Made by a program: the position numbers and the translations under genes
The notes under the pieces: generated by a model
The model's database searches: none
What the model was told of the DNA's origin: nothing
What the model saw: only the letters and a program-made list of their open reading frames with translations
DNA from: a virus
IMG/VR virus record: IMGVR_UViG_3300021356_000797
Span: 1 to 64,000 of that record
Direction: 5' to 3' (one strand)
Length of the DNA: 64,000 bases
In this document: in pieces, positions 41,679 through 51,000 of the stretch
Layout: each line of letters begins with the position of its first letter
Position numbering within the stretch: the stretch's first letter is position 1

Positions 41679-42350
41679 ATGGCAACCATTGGTGAAGTTG
41701 TTTCAAGAGTAAGAAACCAATTTAAAAGCTCAAGACAAGATGCCTTCCTAACGGATAGATACATCTATAGTCTGATTATTAAATACACTACAGTTTATAT
41801 GCGTAGACAAGATTCTACCAATAAGCTTATGAGATTCAACAGTGTATTTAAAACCCTTCCTTTTGTAGAGCTCATTGAAGTAGATAAGGTTGAAGCACAG
41901 TGCTCAGGTATTAAGTCTGGGTGTACTATCAAACGTACTAAAGCTAAGCTTCCAAACTTTATGCAGGGTTACTGGGGACCTATTATTAGAACTGTGAGCT
42001 CTATTGATGGTGGTATTGAGCTACAACCTACCCAGCCTGGTACATATACTTCAATGACTAAGACAAGTAGTTTCAAGTATAACAGTACTAAATACTTTTG
42101 GTTTCTGAATGGTTACCTCTATCTACCTAATGTAGACTGGGATGCTATTAAGATTGAAGGAGTATTTGAAGATGATATTACTAAATGGAACTGTGACCCA
42201 GAGGATGATTGTCTTATTAGACAGGAACAAGAGTTTAATGTTCCTGACTTTTTGTTTGCAGAAATAGAAACCCAAGTTATGAATGCATTGCTAGGAGCTG
42301 CTAGAGTACCTAGTGATGGTAAGCATGATAATCAAAATATCTCTAGATAA
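41679..42350 (+). CDS. Ring/tail-tubular-type protein (223 aa)
   Basis: N-terminal helices (MATIGEVVSRVRNQFKSSRQ, then DRYIYSLIIKYTTVYMRRQD) and a beta-rich C-terminus with four Cys (C75, C82, C166, C172 by reading) match the plan of the crAss-like neck ring and P22 gp4-like proteins, which join portal to tail. A strand phrase FWFLNGYLYLPNVDWDAIKI is typical of this group. Its TAA overlaps the next ATG (TAATG). Assigned by architecture and by its place between the 197-aa and 287-aa genes. Confidence 0.65.
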   Translation: MATIGEVVSRVRNQFKSSRQDAFLTDRYIYSLIIKYTTVYMRRQDSTNKLMRFNSVFKTLPFVELIEVDKVEAQCSGIKSGCTIKRTKAKLPNFMQGYWGPIIRTVSSIDGGIELQPTQPGTYTSMTKTSSFKYNSTKYFWFLNGYLYLPNVDWDAIKIEGVFEDDITKWNCDPEDDCLIRQEQEFNVPDFLFAEIETQVMNALLGAARVPSDGKHDNQNISR

Positions 42351-43213
42351 TGGCAGATCTAATTAAATACAGAACGTTTGATCAACTCTTAGAAGATGTT
42401 AGCGTTGATTTCTCTGCGTATGCTTTAGAAGGTATGATAGAGCCTCAGCAGCTTATTAAGGTTGCTATGAAGGTAAACTTTGATTTGGGTTTACGTATTC
42501 AGAGAACTAAGCAGGTAATTCTAGAAGTAGAAAAAGGTAAAGTAAAACTACCTTCAGATTACTACTCTCTCAACTTTGCTTACATGACCGGCACATACAG
42601 AGTAGAAACTCAAATGCCATCAGGAACTGTTATTGAAGATACTATACTAGATGCTAGTAAAGTACAATTGGATGAGAACGGTTGTCCTGTAGATGGTAGT
42701 GTATGTGTAAATGATTGTGGAGACTATTACCAACTTATTCAAAAGAGTAAGACAGATGTTAAAATCTATGAGACTTTTGGTAAGATACGGGCAGTAGGTC
42801 AGGGAGTTATGGAAAGCTGCCCTAATGGACGGTGGACTACAGAAGAAAACATTATGGAGATTCGTGATGGATTTATCTATACCAATTTTACATCTGGTAA
42901 GATTTATCTAAACTATCAATCTCAAATGGAAAATATTCATGGTGAGCTTTTAGTAATGGATCATCCATTGGTTAATGAATACTATGAGTATGCTTTGAAG
43001 CAACGTATTCTAGAGAATATGATTTTTGCAGGTGAGCAAGTATCTCAACAACTTAATTTGATTGAGGTACGTTTACGTGCTGCAAGAAACAATGCTTTAT
43101 CATTTGTCAATACTCCAAACTATGCAGAGCTGCAGAAGATTTGGAAGATGAATAGAAAAGCACAGTATGACAAGTATGTCAACATGTTTAAGAGTACACC
43201 AACCATAAGGTAA
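42350..43213 (+). CDS. Ring/tail-tubular-type protein (287 aa)
   Basis: Begins MADLIKYRTFDQLLEDVSVD with a helical start, then GKVKLPSDYYSLNFAYMTGT, the LPxxYxSL phrase also visible in the 233-aa neck protein, and a C-terminal helical bundle (EYYEYALKQRILENMIFAGE). It should form a ring in the neck or tail tube. Several Cys sit in a loop (GCPVDGSVCVNDCGDYYQL). It lies between the 223-aa ring protein (TAATG) and the large nozzle protein, one base before the latter's start. Confidence 0.65.
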   Translation: MADLIKYRTFDQLLEDVSVDFSAYALEGMIEPQQLIKVAMKVNFDLGLRIQRTKQVILEVEKGKVKLPSDYYSLNFAYMTGTYRVETQMPSGTVIEDTILDASKVQLDENGCPVDGSVCVNDCGDYYQLIQKSKTDVKIYETFGKIRAVGQGVMESCPNGRWTTEENIMEIRDGFIYTNFTSGKIYLNYQSQMENIHGELLVMDHPLVNEYYEYALKQRILENMIFAGEQVSQQLNLIEVRLRAARNNALSFVNTPNYAELQKIWKMNRKAQYDKYVNMFKSTPTIR

Positions 43214-43214
43214 G

Positions 43215-46200
43215 ATGGCAAAGAAGAAGACTACTTCACAAGCAGCTAATGCTGCTATGCAGATACATACAGACTCTTTTGTAAAAGGGATGGTACAAGA
43301 TGTCAATGAATCTTTTCAGACAGCTGGTACGTGGCCGCATGCAAGAAACGCAGTAAATAATTCTACAGAAGGAGATGTTGGTACATTAGAAAATGAAGCA
43401 TCTACTAAGCTCTGTGTTGAAGTCCCTTATGATGTAATTGGACAGATCCACCTATATGATGATAAGTGGGCAATCTTTACTACTGATGATATCAATAGTG
43501 AGATTGGTATGTTTGATGAAAGCCAGTGTTCTTATACTAAGATTGTCAATGATTCAGTACTAGCTTTTGATAGAAACCATTTAATTAAAGGTGCTGCTAA
43601 AGAAAACTATGATTGTACTTGGCAATTGTACTGGGATGATGGTAAGAACCCATCAAGAACTTTAAATATTGACGACATCCCTTACAAAGTTACTAAGACT
43701 GTAGTGGATGATTGTGTAGTAGAAACTCCTACTGATAAGTTAGATGAAGACCAGATCCGTTTAGCAAGACTAATGGACACTCCTTGTATTACTATAGAGC
43801 AGGGAGAAGTGGGTACACTACTTAATGGTACTTACCAAGTATATATTGCTTACTCTGTAAATGGTACAAGAGTTAGTGATTACATGGCAGCTTCTAATTT
43901 ACAATCTATATTCTTTCATGAGAATAGTGTAGGATCTATTGAAGTTAATATTGAGGGTTTAGATACAGAACGTTTTGATGAGTTTGAGCTTGCTGTTGTA
44001 ACCTATATTAATCAGCAGACAAGTGCTTCTACATTTGGTTATTATTCTACACAAACAAAGCGTATAACTATTGACAGTATAGATCAGCGTTTAGTAGCTA
44101 TTCCATTAAGCATGCTTCTTTTACGTAAGCCTGCTTATGAAAAGTCTGATGCTATGTACACTGTTACCAACTACTTGTTGAGAGTTGGTGTATCAGATAA
44201 GTTTGATTTTAACTACCAACCTTTAGCTAATAAGATTAAAGCTAACTGGGTTGCTGTAGAGTATGATGCAGACTATTACAGAGATGGTGGTAGCAATACT
44301 GGCTATATGCGTGATGAGCAGTATGCATTCTTTATTAGATGGATTTACAATACTGGAGAGAAGTCTAGCTCATATCACATTCCTGGTAGACAAGCTTTCT
44401 CAGGAGATAGACAGCTTTTAGCTCCAGATGGTACAGAGATTTGGGGAGATACCCTACAAGAGAAGTGGAGTGTATATAACACAGCTACAGTAACTAGCAT
44501 TCAAACTGAAAACTTACCAGACGGTGGTAAAGTAGTTAAAAGAGGTAAGATGGGTTACTGGGAGTCTAGTGAAAGATATCCTGATAATAAGCCCGTGATA
44601 TGGGAAGATCTTTGTGGTAAACCTATACGTCACCATAAGATGCCAGATGATTGTATTATTCCTAGACATAATGAGGGTGGTACAAAAATTAACGTATTAG
44701 GTGTAGAGTTTACTAATATCAAACCCCCAGTAGATAATGATGGTAATCTAATTCCTGGTATTGTAGGTTATGAGATTCTTAGAGGATCTAGAAAAGGTAA
44801 TAAGTCTATTATTGCTAAGGGTCTTCTTAACAATATGTTTGAGTACAGTATTCCAGGTAAAGATGGAATTACAGGAATGTATCCTAACTATCCATTTAAT
44901 GATCTTAGACCTGACCCATATCTGACAAAATACTTTCCTGAAGATGGTAGATTAAATCAAGTAAAACGTAATAAGAATAATGAATTTGCAATAGACACCT
45001 ATAGCAAACGTCATTTTACATTTCATTCTCCTGATACACAGTTTAAGCATCCGTTCTTATCAGGATCAGAACTACGTATATATGGAGATGCTGTAGGTTC
45101 TTCTGAGGGTCAGTTTATAGATCCTTACAAACATCCTGAGCACAAGATGTTAGGAGATAGTGTAATGCTTATTGCAGTTCTATTAGGTTTAGGAAATGTT
45201 ATTAGAGGTATGTCTGGAGAGACTACACGAAAAGTTACTTTTCCTAAAGTTGCAGGAGGAAACATTACAGGTGCTGCTGGAGCTGCTGCAGGGATAGCGG
45301 CAGCTATAACTGAAGGAGGTTTACAAGCAACTGGTGTAAACTTTTTAACTAAAATAACAAGTAGTGATGCAGCTTCTAAATTATTAAAATATGGAGCTAG
45401 TGTTGCTTTTGGAGGCGAATATGAAGAAACAACTACAGGTTCTTCATATAGTGAGTTACCTCCATTTTTAAAATTATTTTCAATTGTACCAGCCTTCTTA
45501 ACATTTACTCAGATAGGTACAGATCAAGCATTAGATCTTATTTATAATATGCTTGGTTATAAACAATATGCTTTGCAACACATTGCACACGGTAAGTATG
45601 ATAAGTTTGTATGTACTACATCTGGTAATAAAAGAAGAAAACTTGATAAAGGTATTTACCTAAAGAATCAAAACTATTCATTTGATACAGATAGAAGTAT
45701 TAATAACTTTATGCGTAGCAGAACTGTTGCGCTAGAGGTAGCTAAAAATATTGCAGATCCTATTACTCCAGATACTAGTAAGTATACATTGGGTAGTAGA
45801 CAGTTTTGGGATTTAGATCTTAAGGATGTAAAGGATGAGGTTTTTAATTCAACTATTTCGTCTAAGTATGTTGGAATTAAGATTCAGAATGAAAATCAAT
45901 ACGGTCAGTTAGATAGTATTGCTCAATCTTTAACATCATGTGCCCAGATTTTACCAAGTGTATATGGTGTAAATAGTGAGTTTAAAACTCCTGTTCTATT
46001 TGGAGGAGATATTTACATTACTAGATACACTGAGAAGAATACAATGTTCTTTTTTAATGATTGGTTGGCAGGTAAAGAATTTCAAGATGGTGAGGAATAT
46101 GATTACCGTCAACACATTAATGTACCGTATCCTAGATACTATGCTAACACTCAGAGATATAGATTTGATAATTTTGTAGAAGGGTTAAGCCAAAGTTTAT

Positions 46201-48002
46201 TTAGTCTTACAGGTATTAAAAATTTACTTACAGGATTTCAAAAAGAAGATGACGTACAAGATCAAATTGACACGTTACCTTCTGACTTTCATAACTTAGA
46301 TAGAAAGACCTCCCCTAATGGTTTATTTAGAGCTAAGGGTTGGTTCTATCTTTTTAACTCAGGTGTTAAAGATTTCTTTGTAGAATCAGAAATTAACTGT
46401 GGCTACAGAGATCATGATGATAAGCCTACTACGCGTCACTATGACGACAGAGAATACACAGACTTACAACGTATCTTCCGTGCAGATGAGATCACTGCGG
46501 GTAACCACTTTAAGTATGACTTCTCTCTATCAGCTGGATATTACTTTACTACAAATGTTACTATGGGTAATATTCAGACTAGAGATTATGATCCTGAAAT
46601 ATCAGAGACATGTCATACATACTACCCTAACAGATTGATATACTCTCTGCCACAAGAGCAAACTCTTAAAGTTGATAACTGGAGGACCTTCCTGGTAAAC
46701 AATTATCAAGATTTTAAGAGCCCCCTTACAGCAGTTAAACCTATTGGTGACGCTGGTGCATTAATCATGCTGCGTAGAGAATCTCCTATGTTCTTTGCTG
46801 GTAATGATACCATTCAATCTACAGATGGATTAGAGATTACTATTGGAGACGGAGGACTATTTGATTCACGTCAAAAGATTAGAAACGTAGTTAACACTGA
46901 TGCATCTTATGAGTATGGTAGCTGTCAAAACAGATTAGCTATTAGTGCTACTCCTGCTGGTATCTTCTATGTATCACAGAACCAAGGTAAAATCTTTGCG
47001 TATTCTAATACGCTTAAAGACTTAACTGGTGCTGGAATGAAGTGGTGGTTTGCTAAGTATCTACCATATCAGATTAAAGAAGACTTCCCTGAGTTTGATC
47101 TTGTAGATAACTCTGTAAATGGTGTAGCGGTTTCTACTATCTATGATAACAGAAATGCAATCTTATATATTACTAAAAAGGATTACAAGCTACGTTCTGA
47201 GTATAAGGGTAAAGTAGAATGGATTGAGAATAATATCTTCTCTGTAGGCAATGCAAGAGTAGAGCTTGGGGATAGTAGATTCTTTGAAGATGCTAGCTGG
47301 ACTATTAGCTATGACGTTAAGTCTGGTGCATGGATCTCATTCCATGACTGGCATCCTGATGTATTGCTACCAGGTAAGAATCTATTCATGAGTGTTAAGG
47401 ATAAGAAGATCTGGAAGCACAATAATAGATGTGATAGCTTCTGTAACTTCTACGGTAAAGACTATCCATTTGAAGTAGAACAGATTATCAACACTGGTCA
47501 AATGGTTTCTACTATTAGAAGCTTTGAGTACCAGTTAGAATGTTACCAATACAAGGAGAACTGTAAAGATGAGTTCCATATCCTAGATGCAAACTTTGAC
47601 AGAGCTGTAGTATATAACTCTGAGCAAGTATCAGGTATGCTTAATCTAAATATTTCTCCTAAGAATGACCCTCAAGGAATTTTAGGCTATCCTAAAATAA
47701 ATGTTGCAAGTATTGATATCTTGTATAGCAAAGAAGAAAATAAATACAGATTCAACCAGTTCTGGGATATTACTAAAGATAGAGGTGAGTTTAGTAATGT
47801 GACTCGTAATGTATGGGATACACAACCTAACGGTTACATTAGAACTCTTAACAACTTCAATCTAGACTACACTAAAGATGCACATGAGCATAAAAAGTTC
47901 CGTCACTATAATAACAGATTGTTCTTGAAAAAGAATGTATCAGGAAGAACTAAGATGAGACTGAGGTTAACCAACGCTAAGCTAAATATTTCCCATAGAT
48001 AA
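43215..48002 (+). CDS. Tail nozzle/stabilisation protein (1595 aa)
   Basis: The opening SFVKGMVQDVNESFQTAGTW followed by HARNAVNNSTEGDVGTLENE is the recognisable N-terminus of the crAss-like tail stabilisation (P22 gp10-like nozzle) family. The body is beta-rich with periodic aromatic residues (IFTTDDINSEIGMFDESQCS). Two hydrophobic segments, near residues 648-663 (MLIAVLLGLG) and 684-705 (Gly/Ala-rich), are unusual for a nozzle and could touch membrane. The protein ends in a basic KMRLRLTNAKLNISHR. It is probably the distal tail tube. It overlaps the next gene by TAATG. Confidence 0.75.
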   Translation: MAKKKTTSQAANAAMQIHTDSFVKGMVQDVNESFQTAGTWPHARNAVNNSTEGDVGTLENEASTKLCVEVPYDVIGQIHLYDDKWAIFTTDDINSEIGMFDESQCSYTKIVNDSVLAFDRNHLIKGAAKENYDCTWQLYWDDGKNPSRTLNIDDIPYKVTKTVVDDCVVETPTDKLDEDQIRLARLMDTPCITIEQGEVGTLLNGTYQVYIAYSVNGTRVSDYMAASNLQSIFFHENSVGSIEVNIEGLDTERFDEFELAVVTYINQQTSASTFGYYSTQTKRITIDSIDQRLVAIPLSMLLLRKPAYEKSDAMYTVTNYLLRVGVSDKFDFNYQPLANKIKANWVAVEYDADYYRDGGSNTGYMRDEQYAFFIRWIYNTGEKSSSYHIPGRQAFSGDRQLLAPDGTEIWGDTLQEKWSVYNTATVTSIQTENLPDGGKVVKRGKMGYWESSERYPDNKPVIWEDLCGKPIRHHKMPDDCIIPRHNEGGTKINVLGVEFTNIKPPVDNDGNLIPGIVGYEILRGSRKGNKSIIAKGLLNNMFEYSIPGKDGITGMYPNYPFNDLRPDPYLTKYFPEDGRLNQVKRNKNNEFAIDTYSKRHFTFHSPDTQFKHPFLSGSELRIYGDAVGSSEGQFIDPYKHPEHKMLGDSVMLIAVLLGLGNVIRGMSGETTRKVTFPKVAGGNITGAAGAAAGIAAAITEGGLQATGVNFLTKITSSDAASKLLKYGASVAFGGEYEETTTGSSYSELPPFLKLFSIVPAFLTFTQIGTDQALDLIYNMLGYKQYALQHIAHGKYDKFVCTTSGNKRRKLDKGIYLKNQNYSFDTDRSINNFMRSRTVALEVAKNIADPITPDTSKYTLGSRQFWDLDLKDVKDEVFNSTISSKYVGIKIQNENQYGQLDSIAQSLTSCAQILPSVYGVNSEFKTPVLFGGDIYITRYTEKNTMFFFNDWLAGKEFQDGEEYDYRQHINVPYPRYYANTQRYRFDNFVEGLSQSLFSLTGIKNLLTGFQKEDDVQDQIDTLPSDFHNLDRKTSPNGLFRAKGWFYLFNSGVKDFFVESEINCGYRDHDDKPTTRHYDDREYTDLQRIFRADEITAGNHFKYDFSLSAGYYFTTNVTMGNIQTRDYDPEISETCHTYYPNRLIYSLPQEQTLKVDNWRTFLVNNYQDFKSPLTAVKPIGDAGALIMLRRESPMFFAGNDTIQSTDGLEITIGDGGLFDSRQKIRNVVNTDASYEYGSCQNRLAISATPAGIFYVSQNQGKIFAYSNTLKDLTGAGMKWWFAKYLPYQIKEDFPEFDLVDNSVNGVAVSTIYDNRNAILYITKKDYKLRSEYKGKVEWIENNIFSVGNARVELGDSRFFEDASWTISYDVKSGAWISFHDWHPDVLLPGKNLFMSVKDKKIWKHNNRCDSFCNFYGKDYPFEVEQIINTGQMVSTIRSFEYQLECYQYKENCKDEFHILDANFDRAVVYNSEQVSGMLNLNISPKNDPQGILGYPKINVASIDILYSKEENKYRFNQFWDITKDRGEFSNVTRNVWDTQPNGYIRTLNNFNLDYTKDAHEHKKFRHYNNRLFLKKNVSGRTKMRLRLTNAKLNISHR

Positions 48003-51000
48003 TGAAAGGCCGGATTACTAAAACAGGGTATAGAAGAAATTCACCAGACGTGAATAATGACTTTAATATTATTCCTAGTAATAGGATTAGTATGAAAGGC
48101 GTAGACTTTCCTGTGTTGGGTATTGATAACTTGGGCAATACTCAATTAATGCATCCCGGAGGAGAGTATGAATATCAAGGAGATTATGTCACAGAGCTCC
48201 CTATGTATGGTTCTGGTGGCCTCACTCAGTGGTTTGCAGAGGAATGGGTGGACATTAAGACTGGTAAAAAATGTGGTAGATCTGGAAAAGACAAAAAGGG
48301 AAGACCTTACCCAGCGTGTAGACCAAGCAAAAGAGTAAACAAGACAACACCTAAGACAGCTTCTGAGTTATCTGCAGCTGAGAAAGCTAAGTTTAAAAGA
48401 AAGAAGAAGTCAGGTAAACGTATTGATTATAATCATAAGCGTGCTCAAGAAGGTACTGAAGTCCCATTAAATCGTAGTGAAGTATTTAACATTCCTAGAA
48501 CTCTTAGATATGAAAATGGTAATATGGTTCTTCAAGATAAACCTGTCTGGGACGGAATGCTTGACGAAGTTACTATTACTCCTTATACTCAATCTGAAAT
48601 TGCATTTCAGGAACTAATGAATAATAAAGCAACTGGAGGTTTAGAGCCTGTATATCCTGTATTTGAGGTGCTTAGTGCAGGTATAAAAACTCCTTTTACA
48701 GCAAGTGCTAAAGCTTTACAAACTGGCGTTAGAAAAGCTCCTTCTGTAATTAACCCTAGATATTTTAAACCTAACTCTAACATGTACTATAGAGGTATAG
48801 GTAAAAAAGGTATGGAAGATGCTTTACAGTCGGGGTTGTTTAGAGCTAAACCTGCTGATCAAATTCCTGCACGCATGGTAGATTTAGGATCTGTGGGTAA
48901 AGTAGACATGGCTAAACGTTTTAATAAGACTTACTATAGTCCTCGTTTTAATATTGCAGATCAATATGGTGCAGGATATATAGCAGAGGTACCTAAAGAT
49001 GCAGCTAAGTTTAGCAAACGTTATAAAAACACTGACTGGAGCATGTCTACTAGAGAACAGATTCCAGTTAGTAAAGGCCGTATACTAGAAAAAAATTGGT
49101 GGTCTGGTTATAAACCAGTTAAAAAATACGGAGGTTCACTACCTAAAGCTCAGGAAGGTAATAGTGAAGCACCATTAAACCGTGGTGAAATATTTAATAT
49201 TCCTAGGACAATGGGATATGAAGATGGTAAAATGGTTGTTCAAGACAAACCTATCTGGGATGGTATGCTTGACGAGGTTACTATTACACCTTATACGCAA
49301 GGTAATATTTTATCTGAGTATATGATGAATAACAAAGCTACAGGAGGATTAGAACCAGTATACCCTGTTTTTGATTTAATGACTTTAGGTTTAAAAGCTC
49401 CTGCAACAGCTGGGGTTAAAGCTATACAAGCGGGTATTAAAAAAGCACCTTCTAAATTAAACCCTAAGTATTATAATCCTAATATGTATGCAAAAGGGAA
49501 TCCAAACGTTATGTATAGACAGGTTGGAAAAGATGCTTATCAGGATTTTGCAAATAGTGGATTTGTGAGAACTAAAGCTGAAATTACAGATAATCCTATA
49601 TTAGGGTTACTTGAGACACAAAAAGAAATAAAAGATGTTCTACGTTATAATAAAGAGTATAGACCATCTCAATATAGACACGCTACAGACTTTAGAGCTC
49701 CTTTTTTTAGCAGAGGTAAAACAACTACAATAAAAGATGGGGGTGCTGATTACTTGATTCAAACTCGTCCTGATAAAGTTGGACCTAATAATTTTTATAG
49801 TGCACAGTGGAATATTCTTCATGGAGATCAGCCGCCCGTTGTAGGTGGGTTTGGAATAATGGATCCTATGTACAGAGCTGCGGATAACTTTGATGTATTT
49901 AAGAAAAGTTGGTGGCATGGTTATAAACCGGTTAAACAATTAGGAGGATCTTTAACCAAATATCAAGTACAAGGAGAAGTATTTCCTACAATGCTTGATG
50001 AAGTAACTGTTATTGATAAAGGAGCGCCTTCTGCATTTGGTAAAGGAAGTTCAGATAGAATGGGTACTACCTATACTATTCCAATGAATATAAAAAATGC
50101 TAGAGGGTATAGTCAAAATGGAATGCGTGTTTTATTTGACAGCCCTGGTAAATTAGCAAAAGATGCTCAAAAGGAATTTAGATCTCAATTTGGTTTTAAT
50201 GCTAATAAGTTAAAGAAGAATTTTAAAAACATATTTAGTCAAGACTTTATAACTCTTGGAGATGATCAGACTTTTCAAAATGCAGCTTATGCTGGCCCCA
50301 TGAGTTTAAGTAATTCTTATTTTATTAATGAGTCAGATAATATTATTGAGCCAAGAACTATTAGCAGGAGTAATACAAAAGTTACTACTAACCTTATTAA
50401 TAATGATAGATCTGCTTTACTTGCAGATATGGCAAGACCTGGTACTAAAGCAGACTTTTTTAATTTATTTCAACAACGTGAAGGTTTTAGACCTTATTTA
50501 GAGGCTAAGGTTAGTAATGGTAAAGTGTATGATGCTAAACTTGGTGAGGAAGATGTTACATCCAGAAGTCCTTTTGAATCTAATATGATTAACTATCTAG
50601 GTAGTGATGCATATTTTGAAAGACTTGCTGGCACTCAATATAATAATGAGATAGATGTTAATAAATGGTCTACAGATAAAGACTATAGAAAATCTTATGC
50701 AGAACGTTTAAAAGCAGATAAACCAGAATTCCTTAAAAATTATTATGAAGGTCTTTCAAAAACTCTTGCAAATCCTATAGTTGCTGAAATAGATCACAAT
50801 CTTGGATCATATGCTAGTGCAGGAACACATAACCATGGAACTTTAACAGGACAAAATGTTATAGATTACAACCCTTATAACTTTAATAATGCCTTTGGAG
50901 GAGCAGAGAAAAGAAAAGAAGCCTTGATAAAAGAGTTAGAACGTAGAGGGGCTACTCCTGCGGAAATTGATGTAACAATGGAATATGGTATAGGGCCAGG

